DNA of 64,000 nucleotides. Source: Pezicula radicicola. Taxonomy: Eukaryota > Ascomycota > Leotiomycetes > Helotiales > Dermateaceae. Below the pieces are notes generated by a model, which was given only the letters and a program-made list of their open reading frames with translations, made no database searches and was not told where the DNA came from. Position 1 is the first letter of the stretch; every line of letters begins with the position of its first letter. A program made the position numbers and the translations under genes. Of the stretch, positions 35,130-46,726 are shown piece by piece. The stretch is from positions 14,870 to 78,869 of the forward strand of contig PDUO01000012.1 in the NCBI GenBank assembly GCA_003008705.1, given 5' to 3'.

Positions 35130-36597
35130 CTATGCAGCGTCTGCAGATGCAACAGGCTCAGCGATGCGGGTAACCTGGCTACCAGCCCGAATAATCTTTT
35201 TGCCAGCTGAGTCGCTAACAAAGGAGATGTCCTTGTTCTCGCGTTGAGCTCGCTTCCAGATCTCCACCTCGCAACCGCCTCGGAGAACACCGACACGCAT
35301 TGTTGACAGAAGATTGTGGGCAGCGTTGGAGTGATTGTAGACACCTCCGTTGAAGATGGCCGTGGCGTCCTTTCCGATACCAGAGCTGATCAAGGCCTTT
35401 CCGCCTGGATGCTCCTTGATGAAGTCTGACACATCGTGAACAACACCAGCAACAGCGATCAATGCACGTCCGTTCTTGGCTTCAGTCTGGTAGTTGTCCC
35501 AATCGATGATTGGAAGCTGCTCAAGAGGAATACCCCAATCAAGAGTCTGTCTCTTCTGGTCGAGCTTCTTCTGCAGTTGTTGGAGACGGCCCTTTTCAAT
35601 CTCGTTTTGCTTGAATTGCTTGAGGTCGTAGGCAAGGCCGAGTTGCTTCCACATCCAGATGGACCATTTGGTAGGGTCGTACTGGTGCCATTCGATAGCG
35701 TTGCGGTAATCAGATGGGAACTCGTGGTGGAAGTTGTGGTAGCCCTCTCCAAGAGTAACAAGAGCGGTGATAACGTGGTCGCGAGGAGAGTTGCGGTCGT
35801 CAAATGGCTGGTCACCGAGCCAATGGGCCAAAGAGTTGACACAGAAGGTGGCCTGCTGGACGAAGAAGATGCGGAGAATACCAGCGTAGATGAATCCACC
35901 AAACCAATCACCCCATCCAAGGCCGGTAACAAGACAAGGGAAAATCATGCCCATAAAGATGACGCACTTGATGTAGTTGCGGTGCTGCCACACGACAACG
36001 GGGTCATCATTCAAGTCCGAGATATCAGTTCGACCAATGCGTTTTGGGTTTTGCTTCATGATCATCCATCCGAAATGCGAGTAAATGAGTCCCTTCCGTA
36101 CGGAGTATGGGTCCTTGTCGGTATCAGTGTATCTGTGGTGAGCACGGTGATCGCGGGACCACCATCTGATTGAACCCTCGACGGCACCTGCACCGACGGC
36201 GGCAAGGAAGATCTTCAAAGGAAGGCGTGCTGAGTAGGAAGTATGGGCCCAAAGTCTGTGATAACCTGTGAAACGTCAGTCATGGCGTCGGATTGTGAGG
36301 GATCCGGGCAGTCGTACCTGCTGTGATACCAAGACCAGTCATGAAGTAATAAGCAATGGCCCAGATGGCAGTCTTATATTGGAGAGGAGTCCAGTAGGCC
36401 TGGATGAGGCCGTAGATTGGAACTCCGACAATCAAAGTGACATTGAGCCAGTTGACGTGCTTGTACCAGTTGGCCTTGGTGATGGGCTCCTCGGTAATGT
36501 GAGGCTTCTTGGGATCGTACTTCTTGTTACGATTTGGCTCCGATGGCTTAGCCATGCTCGAGAGCGGCTGAGAAGCGTACTGTGGTGGTGAAGCCAT
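35130..36597 (-). CDS. OLE1: delta-9 acyl-CoA desaturase with C-terminal cytochrome b5 domain, 471 aa
   Basis: ER-membrane stearoyl/palmitoyl-CoA desaturase making oleate and palmitoleate. The three iron-binding histidine boxes are present: HRLWAH, HRAHH and HNFHH, between hydrophobic membrane segments. The cytochrome b5 domain near the C-terminus has the haem motif HPGG (in [13 protein letters not shown]) and supplies electrons in cis, as in yeast Ole1. Exons (minus): 36597-36318 and 36265-35130, in frame (1416 nt). The single intron falls one base into the Gly codon just before the first His box. A TATA-like element lies about 70 nt upstream. Confidence 0.96.
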
Positions 36598-36664
36598 GAT
36601 AGGTATTATGGCTGAGGAGGTTGAAGGTCGTGCAGAAAAAAGTTGAGGTGGAGGGTGGTGGGAT

Positions 36665-36675
36665 ATTTATAAAAG
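36665..36675 (-). promoter_or_regulatory. candidate TATA box of OLE1
   Basis: On the minus strand this reads CTTTTATAAAT, about 70 nt upstream of the OLE1 ATG, a plausible core promoter position for a strongly expressed lipid gene. Confidence 0.45.
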
Positions 36676-37170
36676 CTTGGAGCCCGTTTCGACAAAATGG
36701 ACTAGTGTGCCTGGTCAACCCCACTGACATGGAGGATGTTCGAGAGTTTCTGAATTGGGTGGGAAAAGGTTACGGTAAGAAAGGAGAAGGAGGAAACGTA
36801 CCCATATCCCAGCGCCACCAGTAGAGGGGGCAATCCGTGAATCGATCAGCGCGCGCGTCGGCTGTTGGTTCCTGCTTAGTAGGCTTAGTCGTAGACGAGA
36901 CGCGCAGAAATGTGAATGAATGTCAATGCCAATTCCAATCAAATGCACAAGAATGGGAATGATGAGTTGGTAGGTAGTGGGCTCAGATATGCCTCCTCAC
37001 CACCTCGGTGAAGTTGATTAAGTGATCGGGGGGAGAAAGTCGAAACTCTGGGGGGGAAAGGAGAGTGCAGAAGCCAGCATTATTATTTTTGTTGGGATTT
37101 GGGAAGGGGAAGGCGCAGGAGGAGCTACGGGCGCCGAGAGTCGTTGCATTATGACGAAACCTGAGGCTAA

Positions 37171-37203
37171 TTACCAGTAATGACTGGTAATGACTGGTAA
37201 TGA
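37171..37203. repeat. short tandem repeat with hairpin
   Basis: TGACTGGTAA repeats about 2.5 times. Together with the preceding TTACCAGT it forms an 8-bp inverted repeat (TTACCAGT / ACTGGTAA) with a 4-nt loop, about 0.6 kb upstream of OLE1. Confidence 0.6.
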
Positions 37204-38250
37204 CGGATGAGAAGACAGAAGACAGAAGCCACGCGCGAATAATAAATGTAAAAAAAAAAAGAGGGATAAATGGTTACGATGAGTGTTTCTTCACTCTTGA
37301 GGGCATTCGCATCTCTTTACATATAGTAGTTGTGGTGGTTTCAATATTATCTCACGTCATGCTCATGCTCTCCCTCTCTCCCTCTCTCTCTCTGCCTCTC
37401 TCTTCTTCTCTCCAGCTCTCCGCCAAATCTACAGGTGCGAACACTTAGGTAGGACCCATAAAGGATTATTTTCCGAGAGCTGTGCGCTGCTGCTTTCTGC
37501 ACGCTACCATAGTCCAGTCGCCATACAGTAGCACAGTAGTGCTCCGTAGCGTCCGTACACACGACACAGTTGAATGTTGACAGTTGATTGATTTACCCGT
37601 GTTGCTGGTGCCTGACCCCTGTGACGTCCCTGAGTCTTGACAACCTGTCATATTTGTTCCTGCCCCTCTTGCGAACTGCGAGCTTCACATGCCTCAACAC
37701 AATCTCTTTCGTCCTCACATTCATCGCGCCAAAATATGTGCCGCACCGAGGTTCATTTCTCTGGCTCGCAAGCTGTTTGCATGTTTTGACTCCCTCCAGA
37801 AGAGCCGTTTACATCTGATAATTCTAGATATGATAATACACTATTGATAGCGCCAGCGCCAGCCTTACGGCGACAGTAGTTCCCAAGCAGCCCTCGCAGC
37901 CCCCACATCTGCTCAACAAAAAGTTCACAAGCGAGAGAAGCGGAGGCAACGGCAACGTCCACCACTCGGAACCTTAAAATTTGCAAGCTTCTTAAGCTTC
38001 TCTGCAGGGTTCTGGAAAAAAACAAACCAGCGTCACCTGATGATGATCGATCCCCTTCCAGCCGAGGCATTCTGTTTTCAACTCCTCCACCGCTTGAGAG
38101 AACTGGTGAACTCAGTTGACTTAGGTTTTGTTTAACGTCTTTGAGTCACAGAAGAATGACGATGACCTCATTTCAACAAAGAGCAGAACCCAATGGTGCC
38201 GGAAGGACATGTACAATTCTACAATTGATGTTTGAATAATGCTTTAGCTT

Positions 38251-39038
38251 CTATATCTTTGCTACTTCTGGATCAATGCTGACCTTTCCATGTTCGCAAA
38301 CTGCCATTACCGCTCCATCACTCTTCCTCTTCATGACGCCCTTGATGCTGCACAGTCTCTTTCCGGCATGTACCACCTCGCTTTCAACCAAGACGACCTC
38401 CCCAACGGGCACTGGCCGGATGTAAGTGACATTCAAGGTCCGACTTACGCCTGCGAATGCCCAGAAGCCAGGTTTTGCAATTGGCGCCAAAGCTGAGGTA
38501 GTACAGAAATCAAAGATGGTCGCTGTACATCCGCCATGGAGATTTCCTAAGCGGTTACATTGGGATGGATGAACAGTAAAGGAGAAGACTGTCTTCCCAT
38601 GGGGTGTAGACGATGCTTCGACAAGTTCGATGTCCTCCCGGAATAGCGAGGCACCCCAGCCCTGTGGATTTTGTCAGTGTTGGCAACCTGTAAAAGTCCT
38701 ATGAAGAAGTTTGAGCTGAGCTGCAATCACCAAAACAAGAGCCATATCGCTTAAGCGTGAGAAGTATATTAGAACTAAGCAGACTGGAATTGAGATAGAA
38801 CGGCGTACTACTAAGCACACAAGATAAAGTAGATACTCTGGAGAAATTCTGAGGAACGATAAGTCTGCATGTAGAGGTCCAAAAAAGAACTCACTTGGTA
38901 CATCTCCTCACTCATGGATCCCATGAAGAGCGCTCGCACTCGATCTTCGGCTGAAACGTCGTCTCCCGTCGGTACTCCTATCAACTCCTTGTCCTCCGAG
39001 ACGCCAGCACTCCGTAGCTTGACTTTTTGTGAAGCCAT
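38251..39038 (-). CDS. hotdog-fold thioesterase (PaaI/4HBT type), 184 aa
   Basis: Probable acyl-CoA thioesterase. The core motif NRLGNLHGGCTATIFDFCTT has the HGG and Asp/Thr pattern of PaaI/ACOT13-type hotdog enzymes. It is followed by SRTLNVTYIRPVPVGEVV and the strands ending at the C-terminus. Exons (minus): 39038-38895 and 38661-38251, in frame (555 nt). The 233-nt intron is long for this genome and may hide an alternative exon, but the two-exon model joins MYQ to GWGASLF as expected. The ATG at 39038 (MASQK) is the first in frame. The gene is divergent from SMC2 with 275 bp between start codons. The acyl substrate is unknown. Confidence 0.82.
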
Positions 39039-39313
39039 CGTAAGGCCCAAACCTCCTCACGATGAAGAGAAAGATGAGGTTGCAACGTGTTACAACTTAC
39101 GTAGAATTCGACGTTGAGGTCTGACACTGACCTAATAATCTAGCCGAGGTCTAAACTTACCTAAGCGTCCGAGCTGTTGCTGCCTCACAGCCTCGTTCTC
39201 GTTGCCTGACCCCAAAAAATCAATTTGACGCGCCGCCTGTGTTTACTTGCGCGGTTGTTTACAATGCAAAATACAACAACCAGCAACGAACGACAACAAC
39301 TTGTGCCAACACT
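39039..39313. promoter_or_regulatory. shared promoter between thioesterase and SMC2
   Basis: 275 bp separate the two divergent start codons, so both promoters must lie here or overlap. It contains a GACGCGCCGC stretch (39228-39237). ACGCG is the MluI cell-cycle box core in yeasts; its role here is only a possibility. Confidence 0.5.
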
Positions 39314-42300
39314 ATGAGGGTTGTTGAAGTTATCATAGACGTAAGCTCTACTATATCTCGAAGACTTAGATTTAAGAAATTAACTTATATTTAGGGTTTC
39401 AAATCGTACGCCGTCCGAACGGTCATCTCAGGATGGTAAACAATGGCACCCAGCTTCTACTCCTTCCTAGACTGACCTTTGTGCAGGGACGAAAGCTTCA
39501 ATTCTATTACTGGACTCAACGGCAGTGGTAAATCAAATATTCTAGACTCAATATGTTTCGTTCTGGGTATCACAAACATGACTACGGTGCGGGCGCAGAA
39601 TTTACAGGTATGTACACACACTGGCAGAAACTCCACTGAGCTGTCTTCATACTGATGCTTTCTTGCGCCAGGATTTGATCTACAAGCGTGGGCAAGCAGG
39701 AGTCACGAAGGCCAGTGTTACAATCGTCTTCGATAACCGCGACAAGAAGAAGTCACCTATAGGATTCGAGGAGTATGCGCAGATTAGTGTTACACGACAA
39801 ATTGTGCTGGGGGGGACCAGTAAATATCTCATCAATGGCCACAGAGCACAGCAGCAGACAGTGCAGAACCTTTTTCAGTCTGTGCAACTCAATATCAACA
39901 ACCCAAACTTCCTCATTATGCAAGGTCGTATTACGAAGGTCTTGAATATGAAACCAGTTGAGATTTTGGCCATGATTGAGGAAGCTGCTGGCACCCGAAT
40001 GTTTGAGGATCGAAGGGATAAGGCTTTCAAGACGATGGCTAAGAAGGAGATGAAGGTGCAGGAAATCACGGAGCTGCTAAAGGAAGAGATCGAGCCGAAA
40101 TTAGAGAAGCTACGAATGGAGAAGCGAGCATTTTTGGACTTTCAACAGACACAAAATGACCTGGAGCGACTGACGAGGGTGGTTGTGGCACATGATTATC
40201 TCAAGAACCAAGAAAAACTTAAGCAGTCAGCAACTGATCTGGAGCACAAGAAGCAACGAGCGAAAGACCTGGAAGAGTCAGCTGTTAGACTGAAGAATGA
40301 GATTGCCAATCTCGAGGAAGACGTCAAAAGAGTAAAGGCTCAGCGTGACAAGGAGCTCAAAAAAGGAGGGAAAGCACAGGCACTAGAGGACGAGGTGAAA
40401 AAGCACTCTAATGAACTAGTTCGACTTTCCACGGTAATGGACCTCAAAAAATCGAGCATGGTAGAAGAGAAGGAACGGAAGTCAGCAATCCAGAAGACTG
40501 TATCAGAGCTCGAAACTTTGCTAAAGCAAAAAACCAAGATCTATGAAAAACTACAGGCCCAGTATGACAAGGCAAGAGAAGAACTAGAGAAGCAGAGCGA
40601 GGAAGCAGAGACAAAGGAAGAGCTCCTCCAGACACTACAGACCGGAGTCGCATCAAAAGAGGGGCAGGAAAGCGGTTACCAAGGACAACTCCAGGATGCA
40701 AGGAACAGATCAAGCGCTGCGTCGACTGAACAGGAACAAGCCAAACTGAAAATGGCTCACCTCGAAAAGCGAATCAAAGAGGAGGAACCTCGGGCGAAGA
40801 AAGCCAAGGAGCAAAATGCTGGGTTGCTCAATGATCTCGAAGGCCTACGTTCACAAGCACAAAAGCTCGAGAAGGATCTTAGTAAGCTTGGGTTTGAGGC
40901 TGGCGCTGAAGATGACATGTACAAGCAAGAATCGAGACTTCAGCAAACTATTCGGAAGCTTCGAGAACAATCAGACGGCATGAAGCGCAAGGTAGCCAAC
41001 ATTGATTTCAACTACGCTGATCCAACACCAGGCTTTGACCGATCAAAGGTCAAGGGCTTGGTTGCACAGCTATTCACATTGGACAAGGACCACACAGATG
41101 CCGGTACTGCACTCGAGATATGTGCCGGCGGCCGTCTGTACAATGTCGTTGTTGATAACGAGGTTACTGGTACTCAACTACTACAGAATGGAAAGCTAAG
41201 GAAGCGTGTCACCATCATACCTTTGAATAAAATTGCGGCATTCAAGGCCTCTGCAGAGAAAATTGGCGCAGCGCAAAGAATTGCACCAGGAAAAGTCGAT
41301 TTGGCCTTGTCGCTTGTTGGATATGAGGAGGAAGTCTCGACGGCCATGGATTATGTCTTCGGGAATACTCTTATCTGCGCTGATGCAGCGACAGCAAAAA
41401 GAGTCACCTTTGACCCCGCGGTGCGCATGAAGAGCATCACCTTAGAAGGTGATTCATATGATCCTTCAGGGACTCTGTCTGGCGGCAGCTCGCCCAATTC
41501 AAGTGGTGTTCTGGTCACTCTTCAGAAGCTTAACGACCTCACTAGAGAACTAAGCTTGCAAGAGAAGGCTTTGGCTGATCTCCAGGCCACTATGGCTCGT
41601 GAGAAGAAGAAGCTTGATCAGGCAAAGAAAATCAAGCAGGAGCTAGACCTCAAGTCGCATGAGATTAAGCTCACCGAGGAACAAATCGGGGGCAACTCTT
41701 CCTCATCTATCATTCAAGAAGTTGAGAATATGAAGGCAAGCATTGTACAACTGAAGACTGATCTTCAGGAAGCGAGGAAACGGCAAGATGAGGCCAGCAA
41801 GGACGTCAAGCGGATTGAGAAGGACATGAAGGACTTTGATTCAAACAAAGATGGAAAGCTTGTTGAATTGCAGGCCTCTCTCGATGGCTTGAGAAAGACT
41901 CTAGCCAAGAACTCAGCTTCAGTGAAGGTCCTGCAGAAAGAACTTCAAGGAGCCCGGCTCGATTCGGAGCAGGTTGGCGGTGACCTCTCAGCTGCACAGG
42001 AGCAGCTTCAAGAGGTAGAGCAGACGTTGAAGCACCAAGCAGAGGAGATTGATGGGCTTGTGGCAGAGCAACGACAGCTGAAGGTTTGCAAAGTCCTCTC
42101 AGAGATTACATAGTTGAAAATGCTGACAATTGTAGGATACTCATGACATCGCACAGGCACATCTCGACGACGAGAGAGCCAAATTGACAGGCTTCGATGA
42201 TGAGCTACACTCATTAGATGATGCAGCCAGATCCAAGGCATCCCGAATTACTGAAGAGGGTCTTGAGATGCAGAAACTTGGCCATCAGATTGAGAAGTTC

Positions 42301-43128
42301 CACAAAGACCAGCAAGCTGCTGTTCAGACGGTTGCTCATATGGAGAAGGAACACGAGTGGATTGCCGACGAAAAAGACAACTTTGGCAGGACTGGAACAC
42401 CATATGATTTCAAAGGGCAGAACATTGTTGAATGCAAGGCATCTTTGCGGAACCTCACTGAGCGCTTCCAAGGTATGAAGAAGAAGATCAATCCCAAAGT
42501 CATGAACATGATCGACAGTGTGGAAAAGAAAGAGGTCGCCCTCAAGAACATGATGAAAACGGTCATCCGGGATAAGAAAAAAATTGAAGAGACCATTATC
42601 AGCCTTGACGAGTACAAGAAGAAGGCTCTACAGGAGACTTGGGAGAAGGTCAATGGAGACTTTGGACAGATATTCGCGGAATTTCTGCCAGGTAGTTTTG
42701 CCAAACTCGACCCCCCCGAGAACAAGACTATCAACGAAGGTTTAGAAGTCAAGGTCTCTCTCGGCAAAGTATGGAAGCAAAGTCTCACAGAGCTGAGCGG
42801 TGGACAACGGTATGAATTCCCCAGTCCCCACGATAAGAGGTTTTATACTAATGCATGCCAAAGATCTCTCATTGCCTTGTCGCTCATCATGGCGCTTCTT
42901 CAATTCAAGCCAGCACCGATGTACATCCTAGACGAAGTGGACGCTGCGTTAGATCTTTCGCACACGCAGAACATCGGTCGCTTGATCAAGACACGATTCA
43001 AGGGAAGCCAGTTCATCGTAGTTAGCTTGAAAGATGGTATGTTCCAGAACGCCAACCGAATCTTTAGGACACGGTTTAGTGAGGGCACAAGTGTCGTCCA
43101 AGCGCTTACCGCCGCTGATTTCAAGTGA
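39314..43128 (+). CDS. SMC2: condensin subunit Smc2, 1179 aa
   Basis: ATPase core of condensin, pairing with Smc4 to compact mitotic chromosomes. N-terminal Walker A is GLNGSGKSN (about residues 32-40). Two long coiled coils flank the hinge (about 520-675; GLVAQLFTL ... [13 protein letters not shown]). The C-terminal head has the signature LSGGQRS and Walker [28 protein letters not shown] and [12 protein letters not shown] are typical of Smc2 rather than other SMCs, and the length equals that usual for fungal Smc2. Exons: 39314-39340, 39395-39435, 39487-39607, 39672-42083, 42136-42809, 42864-43128, in frame (3540 nt). The first exon codes for nine residues. The last intron lies inside the ABC signature motif. 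Confidence 0.95.
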
Positions 43129-45243
43129 ACGGGTCGTCACGAAGGGTATGTATAGTGCTCAGGTCACTGATGTGGTGTTTGGAGTTGGGAGTAATGATAT
43201 TGGGATGTCTGGTTACGGCGGTGTTGGAAGGGCTTCTAATAGAAGCATGCCTTCTGGGTATTTTTTAGGAGTGGGACTCAACAACTAATGACTGTATGAA
43301 ATGGCTACCTACCCATGAAATATGATGAATTATCACGTGTAGAATGGAGATGGAGTTCACATGTCCAAGTCTTTTTCTTATTTTTGTGAAATTGGCGTGA
43401 GATAAGACCGCGAGTCGACGTCAACGACGCCGTTCTGGCGATGGGACGATGGTTGGATTGAGTTTGATAAAGGAAGATCTGCACAGCATCTGCACCGTTG
43501 GTAGGCGTGGCTACAGTGGCGTCTCTGGGTCGTGTCAATGGCGTGGCAGGCGTGTACGGTGATACGGTGATACGGTGGTCTTGTCTCGTACTGTAGTCTG
43601 AAGATGGTGGAAGTTGCACCTCGCTCGCTCGATTCTGCCCCTAGGAGGCGGGCTCATCTCCGAGAAAATCCAGGCAGGCGCAGCAGCAGCAGGAGTACTT
43701 TAGTGAAATACCTAGTTTGCAGCGTCTGTGACGGCGATGTCCTATCTGAAATGGGACGATGCGTGATTCATGACGATGGGGATCCCTAGTTCAGCTGATA
43801 ATATACACAGTCAGGTAAAGTAAAGTCAAGTAAGATTACACTCGCAGTTGTGCTCTGCAATGCTCTGTTATGCCGTTATGCTCACGTGTGATTGTACGAG
43901 AAATACGACACGACGAAGCTCCCTTACGACGGAATGAATGGACCCCGAACCGACGACCATTATCTTGTCGGACTGCGGCGGACACGGCGTATTCGCAAAG
44001 CATGTGCAGCGGAGAAAGGAGATTTGGGAGTTTGCGATGGCGATGCGAAGCAGCGAAGGGACACTCAGTAGTGGGACAGGCTCGGGATACGACGATACTC
44101 CGTGAAGACGTAAAGGGGTAGCAGATTGGTGGATACTTGCAATAATAATGACTGTGTACCGTAGTCGTAGTGACTACGCTGGGCCACTGACCACTACTAC
44201 TGGCTGGTAGCGTACGAGTAGTGATGTTTTGATGGTAGGATCAGAGTGGAAAACATGGGGGGAAAGTAATAATAATAATGGCATATGAAAGCGAAGCAAA
44301 GCGCGAGCAAGACCTACTGTACCTTCGATGCTTGGCATGCTGCAGCTGGTTTCTCCCCAAATCCCCCCCTAACATGTGCGAAGATGGGTTTTTAGAATTT
44401 TTAGGGGAGGGGGGTGAAGGACTGTTCATATCTTATTCGCCTCTCATCTAGCCCAAGAATCCATGCGACGTACAGGACAGGCCAATCATAGGCCCTTCCG
44501 TCCTGAAATGAGCGGGGGCTGGGGACTTGCATTGAGATCGCGACCCCTAAAACTTAAAATAATGAAAGATTGGGGCTGCCGTACACACCTTGACGTTGAC
44601 ATGTTCCAGGTGCTCCTACAGCAGTACGCGCGCTGAATCAAAGCCTGAAGGGGGGGTGGTCAAGACTCCCATCTGCCATGACTTTCGTGCACTTATTTAA
44701 CTATCATATTTTGGCTGCCTTTGCCTTTGCCTTCGCCTTCGCCTTCGCGAAAAAAAAGTTCCCTAAATTCACTTCCCAATTTCCTGTTTCGAGCTCCAGC
44801 TCCTTCTTTCTTTCTTGGCCCTGTCCACTACTGTCGACCTAGTCCGTCAGCGCGTCCAAGAGGGCACAGACCGAAGGCGATAGGGAGACGACAACCAAAC
44901 ATTATCATTATTCTTCTTCTTCTTTTATCCATCGTCCAACCCACATCGTAATATCTTCAGAACCACGCAACAACTCGCCTGTCCTCTCCTTTCTTCGACT
45001 GTGTTTTGGTGTTGCATACTTGTCTCCTACTTCCCTATTTCTCTACTTATTCTCTTCACACGCTCCTTTGTGCTCTTCTTATTATAACTAACTCATGTAC
45101 ATTTCTTGGTAAGTTTGCCCTTCGTGCCTTCTCCCGTCAAGAAGGCGAGGGGACTAATTCAATTGGCGACGTCCAGCAGATAAATCCAGCACATTCTGTG
45201 CTCTTGCTCTTGCTTCCCGCCTTCATAACCCTACCGCTCAACC
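43129..45243. other. intergenic between SMC2 and the MOSC gene
   Basis: About 2.1 kb without a recognised gene. A GGTGATAC doublet lies at 43559-43576, and a CCTTTG/CCTTCG tandem stretch at about 44715-44747 precedes a pyrimidine-rich leader (44890-45100). That leader is consistent with a long 5' UTR for the MOSC gene. Confidence 0.5.
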
Positions 45244-46726
45244 ATGCAGTCCCTCATCGACCAGTACAGAGGCCAAGTCGAGGAGCAGTATCATATCTAC
45301 TCCCAACAATTGCTCGATGCCATCCCGACCTTCTCAACCCGAACCTACGTCCTGACCATCCTCGGCATATGCATACCACCCATCATCGCCCTCGTCTTCT
45401 ACGAACTCGAGCAGGCAAAACTTCGCTCAGAGGAGCCAAAAGGATGCAGAAAGCTAGGCATGAACATCGAAAGTAATCTCACCAACGAGTTTGACAGGAA
45501 ATTCTCTGAGGGTTTCCCAGCCAGTACAGAGGAGACGTCTGCAGAGTGGTGGCGGCTGAAGAGCTTGTGGATCTACCCGGTCAAGAGCTGCAGAGGTGTA
45601 GAGCTGAATAGGGGAACGGTGATTGCCACTGGTATGGAATATGACCGTCAATTCACGTTCGCTCAGCTCAAGAGCCCTTTCCCCGTTGCTGCCAACACTC
45701 CGGACAAGGAGAAGGGGGCCCATAAGTGGGAGTTCATTACGCAACGACAGTTTCCTTTGTTAGCCAAGGTCAGGACGGAGATGTGGGTTCCCGACCACAG
45801 TGTGGATACATATTCACCAAATGCCGAGGACGTTCAGAGTGGAGGAGTAATTATCTTGAGTTTCCCTTACTTGGAGGCTGGCTGGAGAGGCACAGTTGCG
45901 AGATGGGGCGCAAAGGTCAAAGGCACGGCTCCAGAGAAGAGTTTCCGCATCCCCTTCGACCCGTCGCCAGCACAGATTGAAAAGGCAGGCTACTCATTCG
46001 AGAAGATGACCATCTGGAAGGACACGGTCAATGCATTGAACATGGAGCTTGAGATCCCAGAGGAGCTCCGCTACTATCTCGGCATAAGCAACAAGTTGGG
46101 TCTATTCCGTGTTGACAACTCTCAGTTGCGAGAAGTACACAGAAATGCGCCAACCAAGGCGGATTTGGGCTACCAACCTGTAACTGGCTTTCAAGATGCT
46201 GTAAGTAATCCTTCTGTCCAGCTTAACCCAACGTCTTACTTACACTGTTTCAGTACCCTCTCCACCTTGTCAATCTCGCCAGCATTAGAGACGTGGAGAG
46301 TCAGATGCCCAGGGTAAAGGGTGCACCACGTCTATCTGCCACCCGCTTCCGCGCAAATCTTATCAGTAGGTCTTGTCAATTGTATCACGTATCTTCCATT
46401 CGCTAATTGTCTCTCCTATAGTCACTGGTCCTGAAGCCTATCATGAGGATAGTTGGAGGAAGATCAAGATTGGTTTCTACGAATACGACGTATCCTGTCG
46501 GACAGCACGCTGCAAGATGCCCAACGTGGACCAGGCCACTGGTGAAAGACATGCCTCAGAACCAGACAGGACAATTCGAAGCTTCAGGGATATCGACGCC
46601 GGAGCCGGACCTAACATTGGGTGTCTGGGTATGCAGATGGTACCCATTTCCAAGGAGAGCGCACTGAAGGTTGGAGACGAGATTACAGTTTTGGAGGTCG
46701 GGGAACACCATTACATCAAGCAGTGA
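45244..46726 (+). CDS. membrane-anchored MOSC-domain (mARC-like) protein, 457 aa
   Basis: A predicted molybdenum-cofactor-binding protein. One N-terminal membrane segment (YVLTILGICIPPIIALVFY, about residues 36-54) is followed by the MOSC N-terminal beta-barrel (LWIYPVKSCRGVELNRG, the conserved KSCRG) and the MOSC domain. The latter has FRANLI, then a Cys in a CRTARCKMPNVD context, typical of mARC-type enzymes that reduce N-hydroxylated compounds. Exons: 45244-46200, 46254-46365, 46422-46726, in frame (1374 nt). The start at 45244 (AACCATGC) is preceded by a pyrimidine-rich leader. It could act at the outer mitochondrial membrane or ER; the location and substrate are inferred. Confidence 0.85.

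Larger units (their letters stand above)
36598..38250. other. OLE1 upstream region and thioesterase 3' flank
   Basis: About 1.65 kb without a recognisable gene. It holds an A-run near 37250, a CT-rich microsatellite-like tract (about 37366-37425) and the TGACTGGTAA repeat at 37171-37203. Its length and low complexity fit an extended OLE1 promoter. Confidence 0.55.

Noticed and set aside
38662..38894. Hidden middle exon in the long thioesterase intron
   Set aside because: The two-exon model already joins conserved parts in phase, and no internal segment with good splice sites on both sides kept the frame convincingly.
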